Shown in pieces: positions 1 through 8,892 of a DNA stretch of 64,000 nt. The translations under genes and the position numbers were made by a program. This DNA comes from Ichthyophis bannanicus (lineage: Eukaryota; Chordata; Amphibia; Gymnophiona; Ichthyophiidae): positions 230,084,109 through 230,148,108 of the forward strand of contig CM066033.1 of NCBI GenBank assembly GCA_033557465.1, in the 5' to 3' direction. Position 1 is the stretch's first letter, and each line of letters begins with the position of its first letter. The notes under the pieces are model-generated. The model was not told where the DNA came from and made no database searches. It saw only the letters and a list, made by a program, of their open reading frames with translations.

Positions 1-295
1 CAGCCCATTTCCAGTCCTAGCCCTCCCAGTCTGCCCATTTCCAGTCCTAACTCACCCGATCAGCTCATTTCCAGTGCTAGCCCCCCATCAGTCCATTACC
101 AGTCATAACCTCCCCAATAAGCCAATTTCCAGTCCTAGCCCCCAGTCTACTCATTTCCAGCCCTAACTCCCCTAATTAGCACATTTCCAGTCCTAACCCC
201 CCTGATCAGCCCATTACCAGTCCTACCCCTCCAATCAGACCATATCTGGGGATACCCCCCCCCCCAGCCCAGCCCAGCCCTGCCCAGCTCATTAC
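1..295. repeat. Minisatellite, ~29-30 bp period
   Basis: About nine to ten imperfect head-to-tail units are visible, each built on a CCCATTTCCAGTCCTA core followed by a C-rich run ending near GAT, ATCA or AGT. Units differ by substitutions and by one- or two-base changes in the C run. The array begins before the window edge, so its full length is unknown. The open frames across it on both strands are a by-product of the repeat. Confidence 0.9.
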
Positions 296-822
296 CAATC
301 AAGACCCCCCTCACCCCCCAGAAGAGCTCTGCACGTCCTAATCGGTGCCCTGGCTCACCTTTGCAGAGCCGCTGGAAGGAAAAGCGTGCCAGCACTGAGG
401 GTAATCTAGGCATTTCCTGTCTCACGCGACACTCAGGCACTCCAACCTGTCGACTGACTAAGAAGCTTCTTGAGGGAACCCAAACCCTTGCATATACTGA
501 CCCAGATAGTGGGCTTCCCATCCCAATAGGCTGGCATCTGTGGTGAATATCACTCAATCCAGTGCTTCCATTACAAAGTCAATTCCTCTTTAATCTTCCA
601 GGGAAGAGGTAGAAGCTGCTCAAACATCAAGGAGCAGGGAGACCAGAGAGTCCGAAGGTGCCCCTTTAGAAGGAACATGTGCACACCCTTTACTAAGGTA
701 CCTGTTTCAGGGTTGATGCCATTGAGCCCAGAAGCAGCTGGTAGACCAATACCCTGGGAGCTGCCTGAGAGCTAAATTCCCAAAGCTGAGACTGTAGTTT
801 GCTCAACCTGTCCAAGGTGAGG
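296..822. other. No recognised gene
   Basis: This is the spacer between the minisatellite and the first DIRS copy. It starts with a C-rich run. I see no domain, tRNA-like box, terminal repeat or long conserved frame. It may be old repeat-derived sequence too diverged to recognise by eye. Confidence 0.5.
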
Positions 823-1092
823 AAAGCATAGTTATTCAGCCATAACAGGTGTTCTCCAAGGACAGCAGGAATCAGTCCTCACTTATGGGTGACGTTGGTA
901 CCAACGGAGCCCGCGTGGAGCAATTCCCCAGCTTTCAAAATAAGCCTTTGGGATTGCTACCACGCATGTGTGGTCCTCTTCCCACCCAAGGATACCATCT
1001 TGCTCAGTCAGATTCCTTAGCTCGAGCCCTAGCAAGCAGATGGCAAGGGAAGGACAAAAATACAGCAACTCAACAGGGGAGGCAGGAGGGTA

Positions 1093-1190
1093 GTGAGGAC
1101 TGATTCCTGCTGTCCATGGAGAACACCTGTTTCAGGTGAGTAACTATGCTTTCTCCAGGAACAAGTAGGAAGTCAGTCCTCACTTATGGG
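1093..1190. repeat. Internal complementary region of D1
   Basis: The left half is the inverse of the element's low-coordinate end and the right half is the inverse of its high-coordinate end. They meet at a TT that corresponds to AA at the circle junction. This is the DIRS internal complementary region used in the published rolling-circle model to align the two ends. Confidence 0.75.
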
Positions 1191-1239
1191 ACTCCCTAGC
1201 TACAGGCTACCGAACCTGTAACCAAAAAATGCCTCTGTG

Positions 1240-2127
1240 TCAAAACCCCTGAGTGGGTTGTGGGGGAGTCGGCATTTGGGTCTTCGGGCCCTTTGGTTTG
1301 CGGTGCCCTTGTCCAGGCTTTCCCTGAGCCGATGTAGCAGGTGTGGGGGTAGCCGGGTATGGTGGATAGCCGCGATATTGGAGGCCTTTCCTGGGGAAGA
1401 AGGGCTTCTTGGTTGGCTGCTTCTTCCGAGGCAGCGTTGAGGTCTTACGGGAGAGACGGGTCCTGGTAACGAACTCCATCTCGATCTCCACAGCCTTCTC
1501 CTCCATTGGCTTCCCAATTGGTTGTTCACTGAGACAGAACATGTCTAGGAGCTTCTCCTGCACCCATTGATCCAAATCCAAGGATTGGAGCCATGCCTGG
1601 CGGCGAGCCCCAATGCCCGTGGCCGCCACCCGAGCCGATGTCTCGAAGCCATCATAGGAGGCTCGAGATATGAACTTGGAACAGTCGGCCATGGATTTCA
1701 GCAGGGTGCGGAATCTGTCAAGGGGCTCCCCCTCAAGGCCTGCGGAAACCCCCCCAAGTTCCTTCGCCAAGTCGCATAGGAACATACCAATATGCAATTG
1801 TTAAGCCTGGATGCGACAGGAAAGCATGGAACCTTGATAGGCCTTGCGGCCCAGGGCATCAAGGACTCTCGACTCTTGGCCTGGTGGTACCAATGAGTGT
1901 GATTTTGGGCGTTTCTGCTTCCACATGGCTGACTCCACCACCACTGAAGTGTGTGGGAGCTGGGTTTTTTGGAAGCCTGGCCTGCGCTGCACCTTGTACA
2001 TTGTGTCAAGGTGTTTGCTCACAATGGGGACCGAGGCTGGGGCCTCCCACATGCAGAGCAGCAGCCGAGATAGAATCAGCGGCACAGGCACGGTGAGGGA
2101 TTCCCTGGGCGGGGACTCGTACTGAAG
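1240..2127 (-). pseudogene. DIRS gag, C-terminal part, D1
   Basis: The minus-strand frame closing at 1240 encodes the gag segment conserved across the copies here: the LAKEL block, then the SRASYDGFE and GIGARRQAWLQS blocks, and a lysine/arginine-rich tail (SRKT, FPRKG) before the stop. A second frame (1801-2091) holds the preceding part with SMVVES-like and GFQKAQLPH-like blocks, so at least one frameshift lies near 1800. The gene is cut at 2127 by the D2 insertion and resumes at 7895. The family is DIRS gag, a structural nucleocapsid-like protein; the exact role of each block is not known to me. Confidence 0.8.
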
Positions 2128-2129
2128 AA

Positions 2130-2316
2130 AGCGTAGTTACTCACCTGTAACAGGTGTTCTCCAGGAGCAGCAGGAATCAGTCCTCACTTATGGGTGACGT
2201 CGGCGCCGACGGAGCCCTCGCGGAGCAATTTTCCCCAGCTTTCAAAGAAAGCCTTTGGGAATTGCAGCGCGCATGCGCGGTCCCCTTCCCGCCCAAGGGT
2301 GCCATCTTAGCCAGTC
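2130..2316. repeat. D2 3' terminal repeat with 29-nt extension
   Basis: Positions 2159-2316 are the inverse of 7733-7892. The outer 29 nt (2130-2158) are absent from the other end and contain the dyad CACCTGTAACAGGTG. A one-sided extension of this size is a known feature of DIRS-1-type inverted terminal repeats. Confidence 0.9.
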
Positions 2317-2402
2317 AGATGACATAGCTAAAAAAGACAGCATAAAAATTTGCAAAAAAACTAAAGCAGATGATTGCAACTCCACGGGGAGGAGGGAGGG
2401 TT

Positions 2403-2500
2403 GTGAGGACTGATTCCTGCTGCTCCTGGAGAACACCTGTTACAGGTGAGTAACTACGCTTTCTCCAGGACCAAGCAGGAAGTCAGTCCTCACTTATGGG
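2403..2500. repeat. Internal complementary region of D2
   Basis: The first half (to 2460) is the inverse of the low-coordinate end including its 29-nt extension. The second half is the inverse of the high-coordinate end. The two halves join through TT at 2461-2462, so the reverse complement reads GGAG-AA-AGCGTAG. That is the sequence produced if the two element ends are joined in a circle sharing one AA. Confidence 0.9.
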
Positions 2501-2636
2501 ACTCCCAAGCTCAAGGCTACCGGAGACCCTAAGCACAAAAATGAGCTCCCTCTAGCTCAGCAGCACAGAAGGAAAGAATCTTCGCTGAATTATTACCCAC
2601 CGGTAGCCCACATCCGGGATGGAGGGTAGGAGTTGC

Positions 2637-3700
2637 TCAGACCTCGAAGAGATTACGGAGGACTGCCTGTCCGAAAGCACTGTCCCTGTGGGACTCCCTC
2701 TCGAGACAGTAATGGACCGCAAAAGTCTGGCTCGAAGACCAAGTAGCAGCCCGGCAGATGTCTGCCAGCAGAACAGAGCGGAGGTAAGCCACTGACGTGG
2801 CCTTTGCCCGAACGCAATGAGCCATGACTCGACCTTCCAAGGAGAGTCCGGCTGCCCCATAAGCCCAAGAGATACAGTCCGCAACCCAGATGGACAGAGT
2901 ACGCTTGGAGACCGGGAGCCCCAATTTATTGGGGTCAAAAGACACAAAAAGCTGAGCAGCTTTACGGTGCTCCCGCGAACGGTCAAGGTAGAAGTTCAAA
3001 GCCCTTCTACAGTCCAGGGTATGGAGGACCGTTTCAGCTCGGCTGGAGTGTGGTCTGGGAAAGAAGGTTAGAAGTACCACCTCCTGATTGATGTGAAAAG
3101 GGGAGACCACTTTTGGAAGAAATTTTGGGTGAGTCCGTAGGACTACCCTATTTTTGTAGAACCGAGTGTAAGGGGGATCAGACACGAGGGCCTGCAATTC
3201 ACTTACGCGTCTAGCGGAAGTGAGGGCTATCAAGAACAGTGTTTTCCAAGAAAGAAAACGGAGAGAACAGGTAGCCATAGGTTCAAAAGGCGGACAGGTG
3301 ATCCGCTGTAAAACCACATTCAGGTCCCAGTCAGGCGCTGGCGGGCGCAGAGGTGGTTTAAGTAGAAGGAGACCTCGGAGAAACCTCGCTACGAGAGGGT
3401 CGTTGGAGAGAGGTCTGCCGTCCACCGGCACATGATGCGCTGAAAGAGCACTGAGGTGAACTTTGACGGAGTTGGACTTAAGTCCCAGATTAGAAAGGTT
3501 AAAGCAAGTACTGCAAGACCACCGACACCGGGCAGGAGAAGGGATCCTGAGACTGTCGGGTACACCAAACGGAAAAGCGACGCCATTTAAGGGCGTAGCA
3601 TTTTCGAGTAGAAGGTCGCCGAGAAGCTAGGACGACCTCTTCCACCTCTGCCGGCAGGAGGAGGGGAGCAAGGACTACCCTCTCAGCAGCCAGGCCATCA
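2637..3700 (-). pseudogene. DIRS tyrosine recombinase, frameshifted, D2
   Basis: A tyrosine recombinase of the DIRS type, which would integrate the circular cDNA. The N-terminal part (SRRPSTRKCYALKWRRF) is in the frame ending at 3499. The catalytic part is in the frame 2637-3431 and includes ARRVSELQAL with the first arginine, HCVR (the HxxR box) and the W...HYCLE block with the nucleophilic tyrosine, so all visible catalytic residues are present. A one-base insertion near 3500, relative to D6 and D7, separates the halves. Its 5' end overlaps the end of pol by a few tens of bases in a different frame. Confidence 0.88.
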
Positions 3701-6008
3701 GATTGAGAGACCTGAGGTTGGGGTGTAGCAGAGACCCCTGATCCTGAGTGAGGAGATCCGGTTGAAACCCCAGAGGGAACGGATCCTCCACCGCTAATTG
3801 CAGCAGGAGTGGAAACCACGGCTGTCTGGGCCAGCGAGGAGCCACCAGGATCATGAAGGCTTTGTCTCGGAGAACCTTGAAGAGAGTCCGAGAGACTAGC
3901 GGGATGGGAGGGAAAGCGTACAGAAGGCTCCCCGACCATGAGAGTAGAAAAGCGTCCGCCGCAACCCGGAGGGGGTGCGGCTGACGAGAGCAGAAGCGAG
4001 GAAGTTGCCGGTTGTGAGGACTGGCAAAGAGATCCAGCGTGGGGAGGCCCCACTTTAGAAAGAGCTTCTGAACTACCAAGGGATCCAGATGCCACTCGTG
4101 CGGCTGGAGGATCCTGCTGAGTTTGTCCGCCAGGCAATTCTCTTGGCCTGGGAGATAAACTGCCTTGAGGAGAACGCCGTGACTGACGGCCCAAGAGCAG
4201 AGCTTCTGTGCCTCCCGACAGAGGAGGAAGGAGCCCGTGCCCCCCTGCTTGTTCACGTAGAACATGGCAACTTGATTGTCCGTCTGGACAAGGACGGACT
4301 GGTGAGAAGTCAGGTGGGAGAAGGCCTTGAGAGCCAGGCGGATCGCCCTGAGCTCCAGGAAGTTGATCTGCTGAGCAGACTCCCACGTGGTCCAGAGGCC
4401 CTGAGTACGTGCCCCTTGGCAATGCGCTCCCCAGCCCCGGAGGGATGCATCTGTTGTCAGCACCCGGGCCGGCTGAGGTGACTGGAAAGGCATGCCGAAT
4501 ATCAGGTTCGGCCGCTGGAGCCACCACCGGAGAGACAAGATCAGCGGCTCGGAGACGCGCACTAGGTCTGCTAGGCCGCCTGTGGCTTGTCGCCACTGCC
4601 GGCGGAGACACCATTGAGCAGGCCGCATATTCAGGCGGGCATTGGGGGTCACATGGATGGTGGAAGCCATATGGCCGAGTAGTCTCAGGAAGCGCCTGGC
4701 GGAGACCAGGGGCTGGCTGCGAAAACGGTCGGCTAGGTCCATGAGCCGTTGAGCCCTGTCGAGCGGTAGGAACGCTCGTGCCTGAGGAGTGTGCAGCCTT
4801 GCGCCGATGAACTCGAGATCCTGTGAGGGGAGCAAAGTGGACTTTGCGAAGTTTATAACAAAGCCCAAGTACTGCAGAAGAGTCACCGTGCGGCGTGTGG
4901 CGTTGGTGACCTCCGGAGCGGACGCTGCTCTGATGAGCCAGTCGTCGAGGTACGGAAAGACATAGAGGCCGTGAAGCCGGAGATGGGCCGCCACCACCGC
5001 GAGACATTTTGTGAAGACTCGCGGTGCGGAGGACAGGCCAAAGGGCAGTACTCTGTACTGGTAATGATTTCCTGCCACCACAAACCTTAGGTATTGGCGG
5101 TGGCTTGGGTGGATGAGGATGTGCGTGTAGGCATCCTTTAGATCCAAGGAGCATAGCCAATCTCCCTGCTGGAGGTAGGGCAGAAGGATTCCAAGGGTAA
5201 GCATTTTGAACTTCTCCCGTACGAGGAACTTGTTGAGGTTGCGCAAGTCCAGGATGGGTCTGAGGCCTCCTGTTCTTTTTGGTATTAGAAAATACCGGGA
5301 ATAAAAGCCTTGAGCCTTCAGGTGGTGGGGCACCGGTTCCACCGCCTGATCCCGTAGAAGACCTGCTAACTCCTGAAGGAGTAATTCCCTGTGCAGAGGG
5401 GGTCGTGGAGGTTCTCCCGGAAAATAGGAGGGAGGGACCTGGTGGAAGTGGAGAAGATAGCCTTCTCGCACGACTTGAAGCACCCAGGTATCTGAGGTGA
5501 TGCTGGACCACCTGTGGGCGAAGTGAACCAGCCGGCCTCCGGTACTGGGAGGAGCCAGCGGGGGGGGAGAGGCTATGCTTAAGGAGTCAAAAGCCCCCAC
5601 CCTGCGGAGCAGGGGCTGGTGGTGCAGGCTTGGGGGCTTGCTGCCTACGGGACCCGTTACCCCGTCCCTTGGCCTGCTGGCCCTGTTGGGGAGCTGCAGG
5701 GGCCTGATAGTGGGGGTATTGTTTGTAGGCAGTCGCCTTCCTCGGGTAAAAGGACTTCTTTCCCGAGCCCTTCTTTTTCTGGGAAGGGGCGGAGGTCTTC
5801 CTAGAAAGCCTAGTCCTGGTGAGAGTCTCTGTCTCAATTTGTGCAGCCTTATCAGCCATGGGCTTGCCAAAGAGGTTTTCGCCTCGGCAAGGGACATCGA
5901 CCAACTTGTCCTGCACCCAGGGCTCAAGGTCAGACGACTGAAGCCAAGCCTGTCGGCGGGCACCGATGCCGGCTGCGGCCACTCGAGCCGATGCTTCAAA
6001 GCCATCAT
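3675..6008 (-). CDS. DIRS pol: reverse transcriptase, RNase H, methyltransferase-like; D2
   Basis: This is a 777-codon open frame. Residues 1 to about 130 overlap gag in the +1 frame and are probably not a separate domain. The reverse transcriptase shows SLDLKDAY (catalytic Asp 289), PFGLSSAP, and YLDD at 353-356. RNase H follows with candidate acidic residues D520, E552, D577 and D628. Residues 655-735 (LDLFASP, DAFLLSW, YAFPP at 697-701, WP.QPW) fit the methyltransferase-like domain described in DIRS elements; YAFPP resembles the xPPY-type motif, but activity is not shown. The first ATG is unlikely to be the true start, because translation probably enters from gag by frameshift or from an internal start. 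This is the least damaged pol reading frame in the window. Confidence 0.9.
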   Translation of the reverse strand: MMALKHRLEWPQPASVPADRLGFSRLTLSPGCRTSWSMSLAEAKTSLASPWLIRLHKLRQRLSPGLGFLGRPPPLPRKRRARERSPFTRGRRLPTNNTPTIRPLQLPNRASRPRDGVTGPVGSKPPSLHHQPLLRRVGAFDSLSIASPPPLAPPSTGGRLVHFAHRWSSITSDTWVLQVVREGYLLHFHQVPPSYFPGEPPRPPLHRELLLQELAGLLRDQAVEPVPHHLKAQGFYSRYFLIPKRTGGLRPILDLRNLNKFLVREKFKMLTLGILLPYLQQGDWLCSLDLKDAYTHILIHPSHRQYLRFVVAGNHYQYRVLPFGLSSAPRVFTKCLAVVAAHLRLHGLYVFPYLDDWLIRAASAPEVTNATRRTVTLLQYLGFVINFAKSTLLPSQDLEFIGARLHTPQARAFLPLDRAQRLMDLADRFRSQPLVSARRFLRLLGHMASTIHVTPNARLNMRPAQWCLRRQWRQATGGLADLVRVSEPLILSLRWWLQRPNLIFGMPFQSPQPARVLTTDASLRGWGAHCQGARTQGLWTTWESAQQINFLELRAIRLALKAFSHLTSHQSVLVQTDNQVAMFYVNKQGGTGSFLLCREAQKLCSWAVSHGVLLKAVYLPGQENCLADKLSRILQPHEWHLDPLVVQKLFLKWGLPTLDLFASPHNRQLPRFCSRQPHPLRVAADAFLLSWSGSLLYAFPPIPLVSRTLFKVLRDKAFMILVAPRWPRQPWFPLLLQLAVEDPFPLGFQPDLLTQDQGSLLHPNLRSLNLMAWLLRG

Positions 6009-7504
6009 AGGCTGCTCGGGACATGAATTTTGAGCATTCCCGAATGCCAGTGGACAAGGCCAGGAACCTCCGCAAGGGTTCCTCGGACAAACCAGCGGAG
6101 AAACCGGCTAGCTCTTTAGCCAGGTCCCGGAGATACATGCCCATGTATAGCTGGTAGGTCTGGACACGACAGGCGAGCATAGAGCCCTGGAAACACTTCT
6201 TACCAAGGCCATCCAGGTTACGGGCCTCCCTGCCAGGAGGCACCGAGGAGTGCATCTTCTGGCTCTTAAGACGATGCATGGCCGATTCCACTACCATGGA
6301 ATGGTGTGGTAGCTGTGCTTTCTGGAAGCCAGGGCTCTTGCGGACTTGATAGATAGAATCGACCCGCTTGCTCAGGACCGGCGAGGTGGCCGGACTCTCC
6401 CACATGCGGAAGAGTAGTCGTTCCAGCATGGGAGGAACCGGTACAGTAAAGTGTTCCCTGGCGGGAGAGTCATACTGGAGGGCGTCGAGCTCTTCGGCTC
6501 GAGGCTCCTCCTCGGGATCCGCAGGGAAGGCCAAAGCCTTGGCCATATCCCTGACGAAGTCCGAGAACCGGGCATCCTCCGGGGGGGGACTGCTTCCGAG
6601 GTTCGGACTCAGGTGAGTCCGAGGGGACACACCGAGTCCGAAAAGAATCAGGCGACTCTTCCTCTTCAGACTCCCAGACCGACGAGGACTCGGTGGGGTC
6701 GGCCCGGGCAGGGCGCGGCGCCTGCCGCCCCGACGCCGAGGGAGTCGGCGTCGGCGACCTCGGTCCCGAACGGGAGGCCGAGGGCGACCTCGACCGAGGA
6801 TCGACTCGAGTTCGCATCGACTCGAGGATCGGTTCGGTCTCCGGGGTCGACTTTGACGTCGACGTCCCGGCGGTCGGGGCAGCGGCGCCAGCGAAGCCAG
6901 CGAGCAGTGCCCGCTGCTGGTCCATGAAGGCAGACAGTCTGCTCTCCAAGGCCGTCAACCTGAGTCCGAGCTCAGGTGACCCAGCAGCCCCCGACTCGGG
7001 CCCCGACGGCGTCGGGCCCGACGTCGGCTGTCGCGGAGGCGAGTCCAGAAGGACCACAGGACTTACCCGAGCAGGCAGCTCCGACTCCAGGCGAGGTCGC
7101 TTCGTGAGGTGCTACTTCTCCAAGGACCCGGGGCGGCTATCGGGGCTATGCGACCTGGCCCTCGCGGAGCCAGGAGCGTCCACCGACGCCGCCCTCGCGG
7201 GTTTCACCTTCCGTCGATGGTCCCCGGAGGGAGAACCCCTGTCGGAGGAACTCCGGCGACGGTCCGAGCTGGAACCCCTGGACGCGGAGGCCTCCGATGA
7301 GGTCCGGGTACGGCTGGGGTCAGCGAAGATTCTATCCCGCTGATGCCGCCGACTTCTCAACGCTTTGGAGGATAGTTTGCCACAAGGCCCACAGATCATT
7401 TCTTCATGATCCGGGCCCAGGCAGCGGAGGCAATTGTCGTGTGTGTCAGTTAGTGACATATTTCGGTCACACTGACCACACCGCTTGAAACCACTGGCAG
7501 CCAT
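5587..7504 (-). pseudogene. DIRS gag, D2
   Basis: It begins with MAASGFKRC at 7504 and ends at 5587, in frame register with intact gag of D7 apart from two lesions. An in-frame TAG lies near 7109-7111 after the LEK residues, and a G/C-run length change near 6582-6588 shifts the frame. The N-terminus has a cysteine/histidine cluster (CxxC, H, CxxC, H, CxxC). The middle is Ser/Arg/Pro-rich, and the conserved C-terminal half has SMVVESAM, LYMGMYLRDLAKEL and AAYDGFEASARVAA. The tail is Lys/Arg/Gln/Pro-rich. Its last ~420 nt overlap pol. Confidence 0.88.
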
Positions 7505-7732
7505 CGGGGGAAAAAGGGCCCCGGCGAGGTCAAAGGACCGGGCTGCCAGGGAAAAACCGAAACGAAAACTGACTAAGTCAGAAAAATAAGAAGAGGACTC
7601 GTGACCGGCGTCGCGAGTCCGTCGGGAAAAAGACCGGCGTCGAACCGAATAAAAAAACAGAAATTCTAAAGAAAATCCACTTTTTCGCGGGGACACGACG
7701 GGTACGTCTGTAGGGCTCCGCGGAAAAAAGAA

Positions 7733-7892
7733 GACTGGCTAAGATGGTACCCTTGGGCGGGAAGGGGACCGCGCATGCGCGCTGCAATTCCCAAAGGCTT
7801 TCTTTGAAAGCTGGGGAAAATTGCTCCGCGAGGGCTCCGTCGGCGCCGACGTCACCCATAAGTGAGGACTGACTTCCTGCTTGGTCCTGGAG
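7733..7892. repeat. D2 5' terminal inverted repeat
   Basis: This is the inverse of 2159-2316 with few differences, ending in TCCTGGAG followed by the AA at the insertion joint. In coding direction it is the upstream end, so it should hold the element promoter. Confidence 0.9.
7771..7855 (-). promoter_or_regulatory. Candidate DIRS promoter motifs (NRF1-like, CRE-like), D2
   Basis: The palindrome GCGCATGCGC (7771-7780) matches the core of the vertebrate NRF1 site, and GACGTCAC (7848-7855) is a CRE-like site. Both are upstream of gag within the terminal repeat, so mirror copies also occur in the other end (GCGCATGCGC at 2269-2278). Seeing the motifs is direct; promoter function is inference. 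Confidence 0.45.
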
Positions 7893-7894
7893 AA

Positions 7895-8892
7895 TATTGA
7901 GTTCTTCAGCATGAGGGTCCTCCTCGGCCTGGGTTGAGGACCCGAGCCATGTCCCGGATAAACACCAAGAAGGAGGTGTTTTTCTGTGGTGAACGCCACT
8001 GGAATGCAGGCAGCGAAGGGACCGACAGAAGATCCCGGTGGGTGCGGGTCTCCGGGGAGGTGTCCCCATCGGATTCCCAGTCCTAAAAGTCAGTTGAGGG
8101 ATCCGAGCTGGGCGGTTTGCCCTGTCTAATGGCCGGCGGCCTGGAGCCGGAGGCCCTGGATGATCTCGCCTCCAAGGAATGGGAGGGCGAGCGAGACCGA
8201 CGTTGAGGACCCTCACGAGGCCCGTGGCTCTCGAGGGTTTCCTGGACGATTTGGGTGTCCCATGCGAGGGGCCGTGAGCGCCTGCTCGGAAGCAATGAAT
8301 GCAGAAATGCTGCATTCCAGCGCTAGCATACGGGACTCCCACATGGGCGTGGGGCCCTGGGACTCCGATACCAGGGTCACAGGATCGGGCGTTGAGGAGG
8401 AGAGGGGGTCCTCACCGGGACAACCCTCAGGAGACTGGGCGCCTTCGCCGGAGGCCTCCGTTTCTCTGCAAGGTACCTTGCAGGACCGCTCTTTGTCCGA
8501 CTCTTGGGAACGCCGAAGGGGGTCTAAGCGACATGTAGTGGGAAAGCTCGCGCTTGTCGGGGGCCCCAAACAGTGACGTTGAGACCCTCTTAGCGCCGTT
8601 CCACCTCGGGGGACCCATGGTCAGAGTGCTGCCTGGAACTCGGGGCCACAGGGGGAAAACCCACCAGAGGAGAGATGACCAAGGGTGTCACCGGAGACTC
8701 CGAGGCGGCCTTTCGAAAAATGTCTGCGGACTTCTGCTTACGGCTGAGCAGGGCTTTAGAGGACATTTTCTTACAGAGCGAGCAGAGCTCTGGGTCATGG
8801 TCGGCTCCCAGGCAGCTCAGACAACAGTCATGAGTGTCCGTAAGCGACATGTTCCTAGAGCATCTATTGCATTTTTTATATCTGGTGGCCAT
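7895..8892 (-). pseudogene. DIRS gag, N-terminal part, D1
   Basis: It starts at MATRYKKCNRC (8892) with the same cysteine/histidine cluster as in D2 and D6 (CNRC, HDCCLSC, H, CSLC). The Ser/Arg-rich middle follows in shifted frames. It ends at the D2 joint; bases 7895 onward continue the codon series that stops at 2127, so joining the two flanks through one AA keeps the gag frame. Confidence 0.8.

Larger units (their letters stand above)
2130..7892 (-). mobile_element. DIRS copy D2, near full length
   Basis: A 5.76 kb element with all DIRS parts in order on the minus strand: right-end inverted repeat, gag, pol (reverse transcriptase, RNase H, methyltransferase-like), tyrosine recombinase, internal complementary region, and the left-end inverted repeat with its 29-nt extension. 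It sits inside the gag of D1 without a target duplication beyond a shared AA. CpG-containing palindromes in its ends are undecayed and it closely resembles D6, so it is young. gag carries one nonsense codon and one frameshift, the recombinase carries one frameshift, and pol is open. Confidence 0.95.

Noticed and set aside
147..557. 136-codon minus-strand open frame
   Set aside because: It runs through the minisatellite, so it is open because of the repeat; there is no domain or conserved start.
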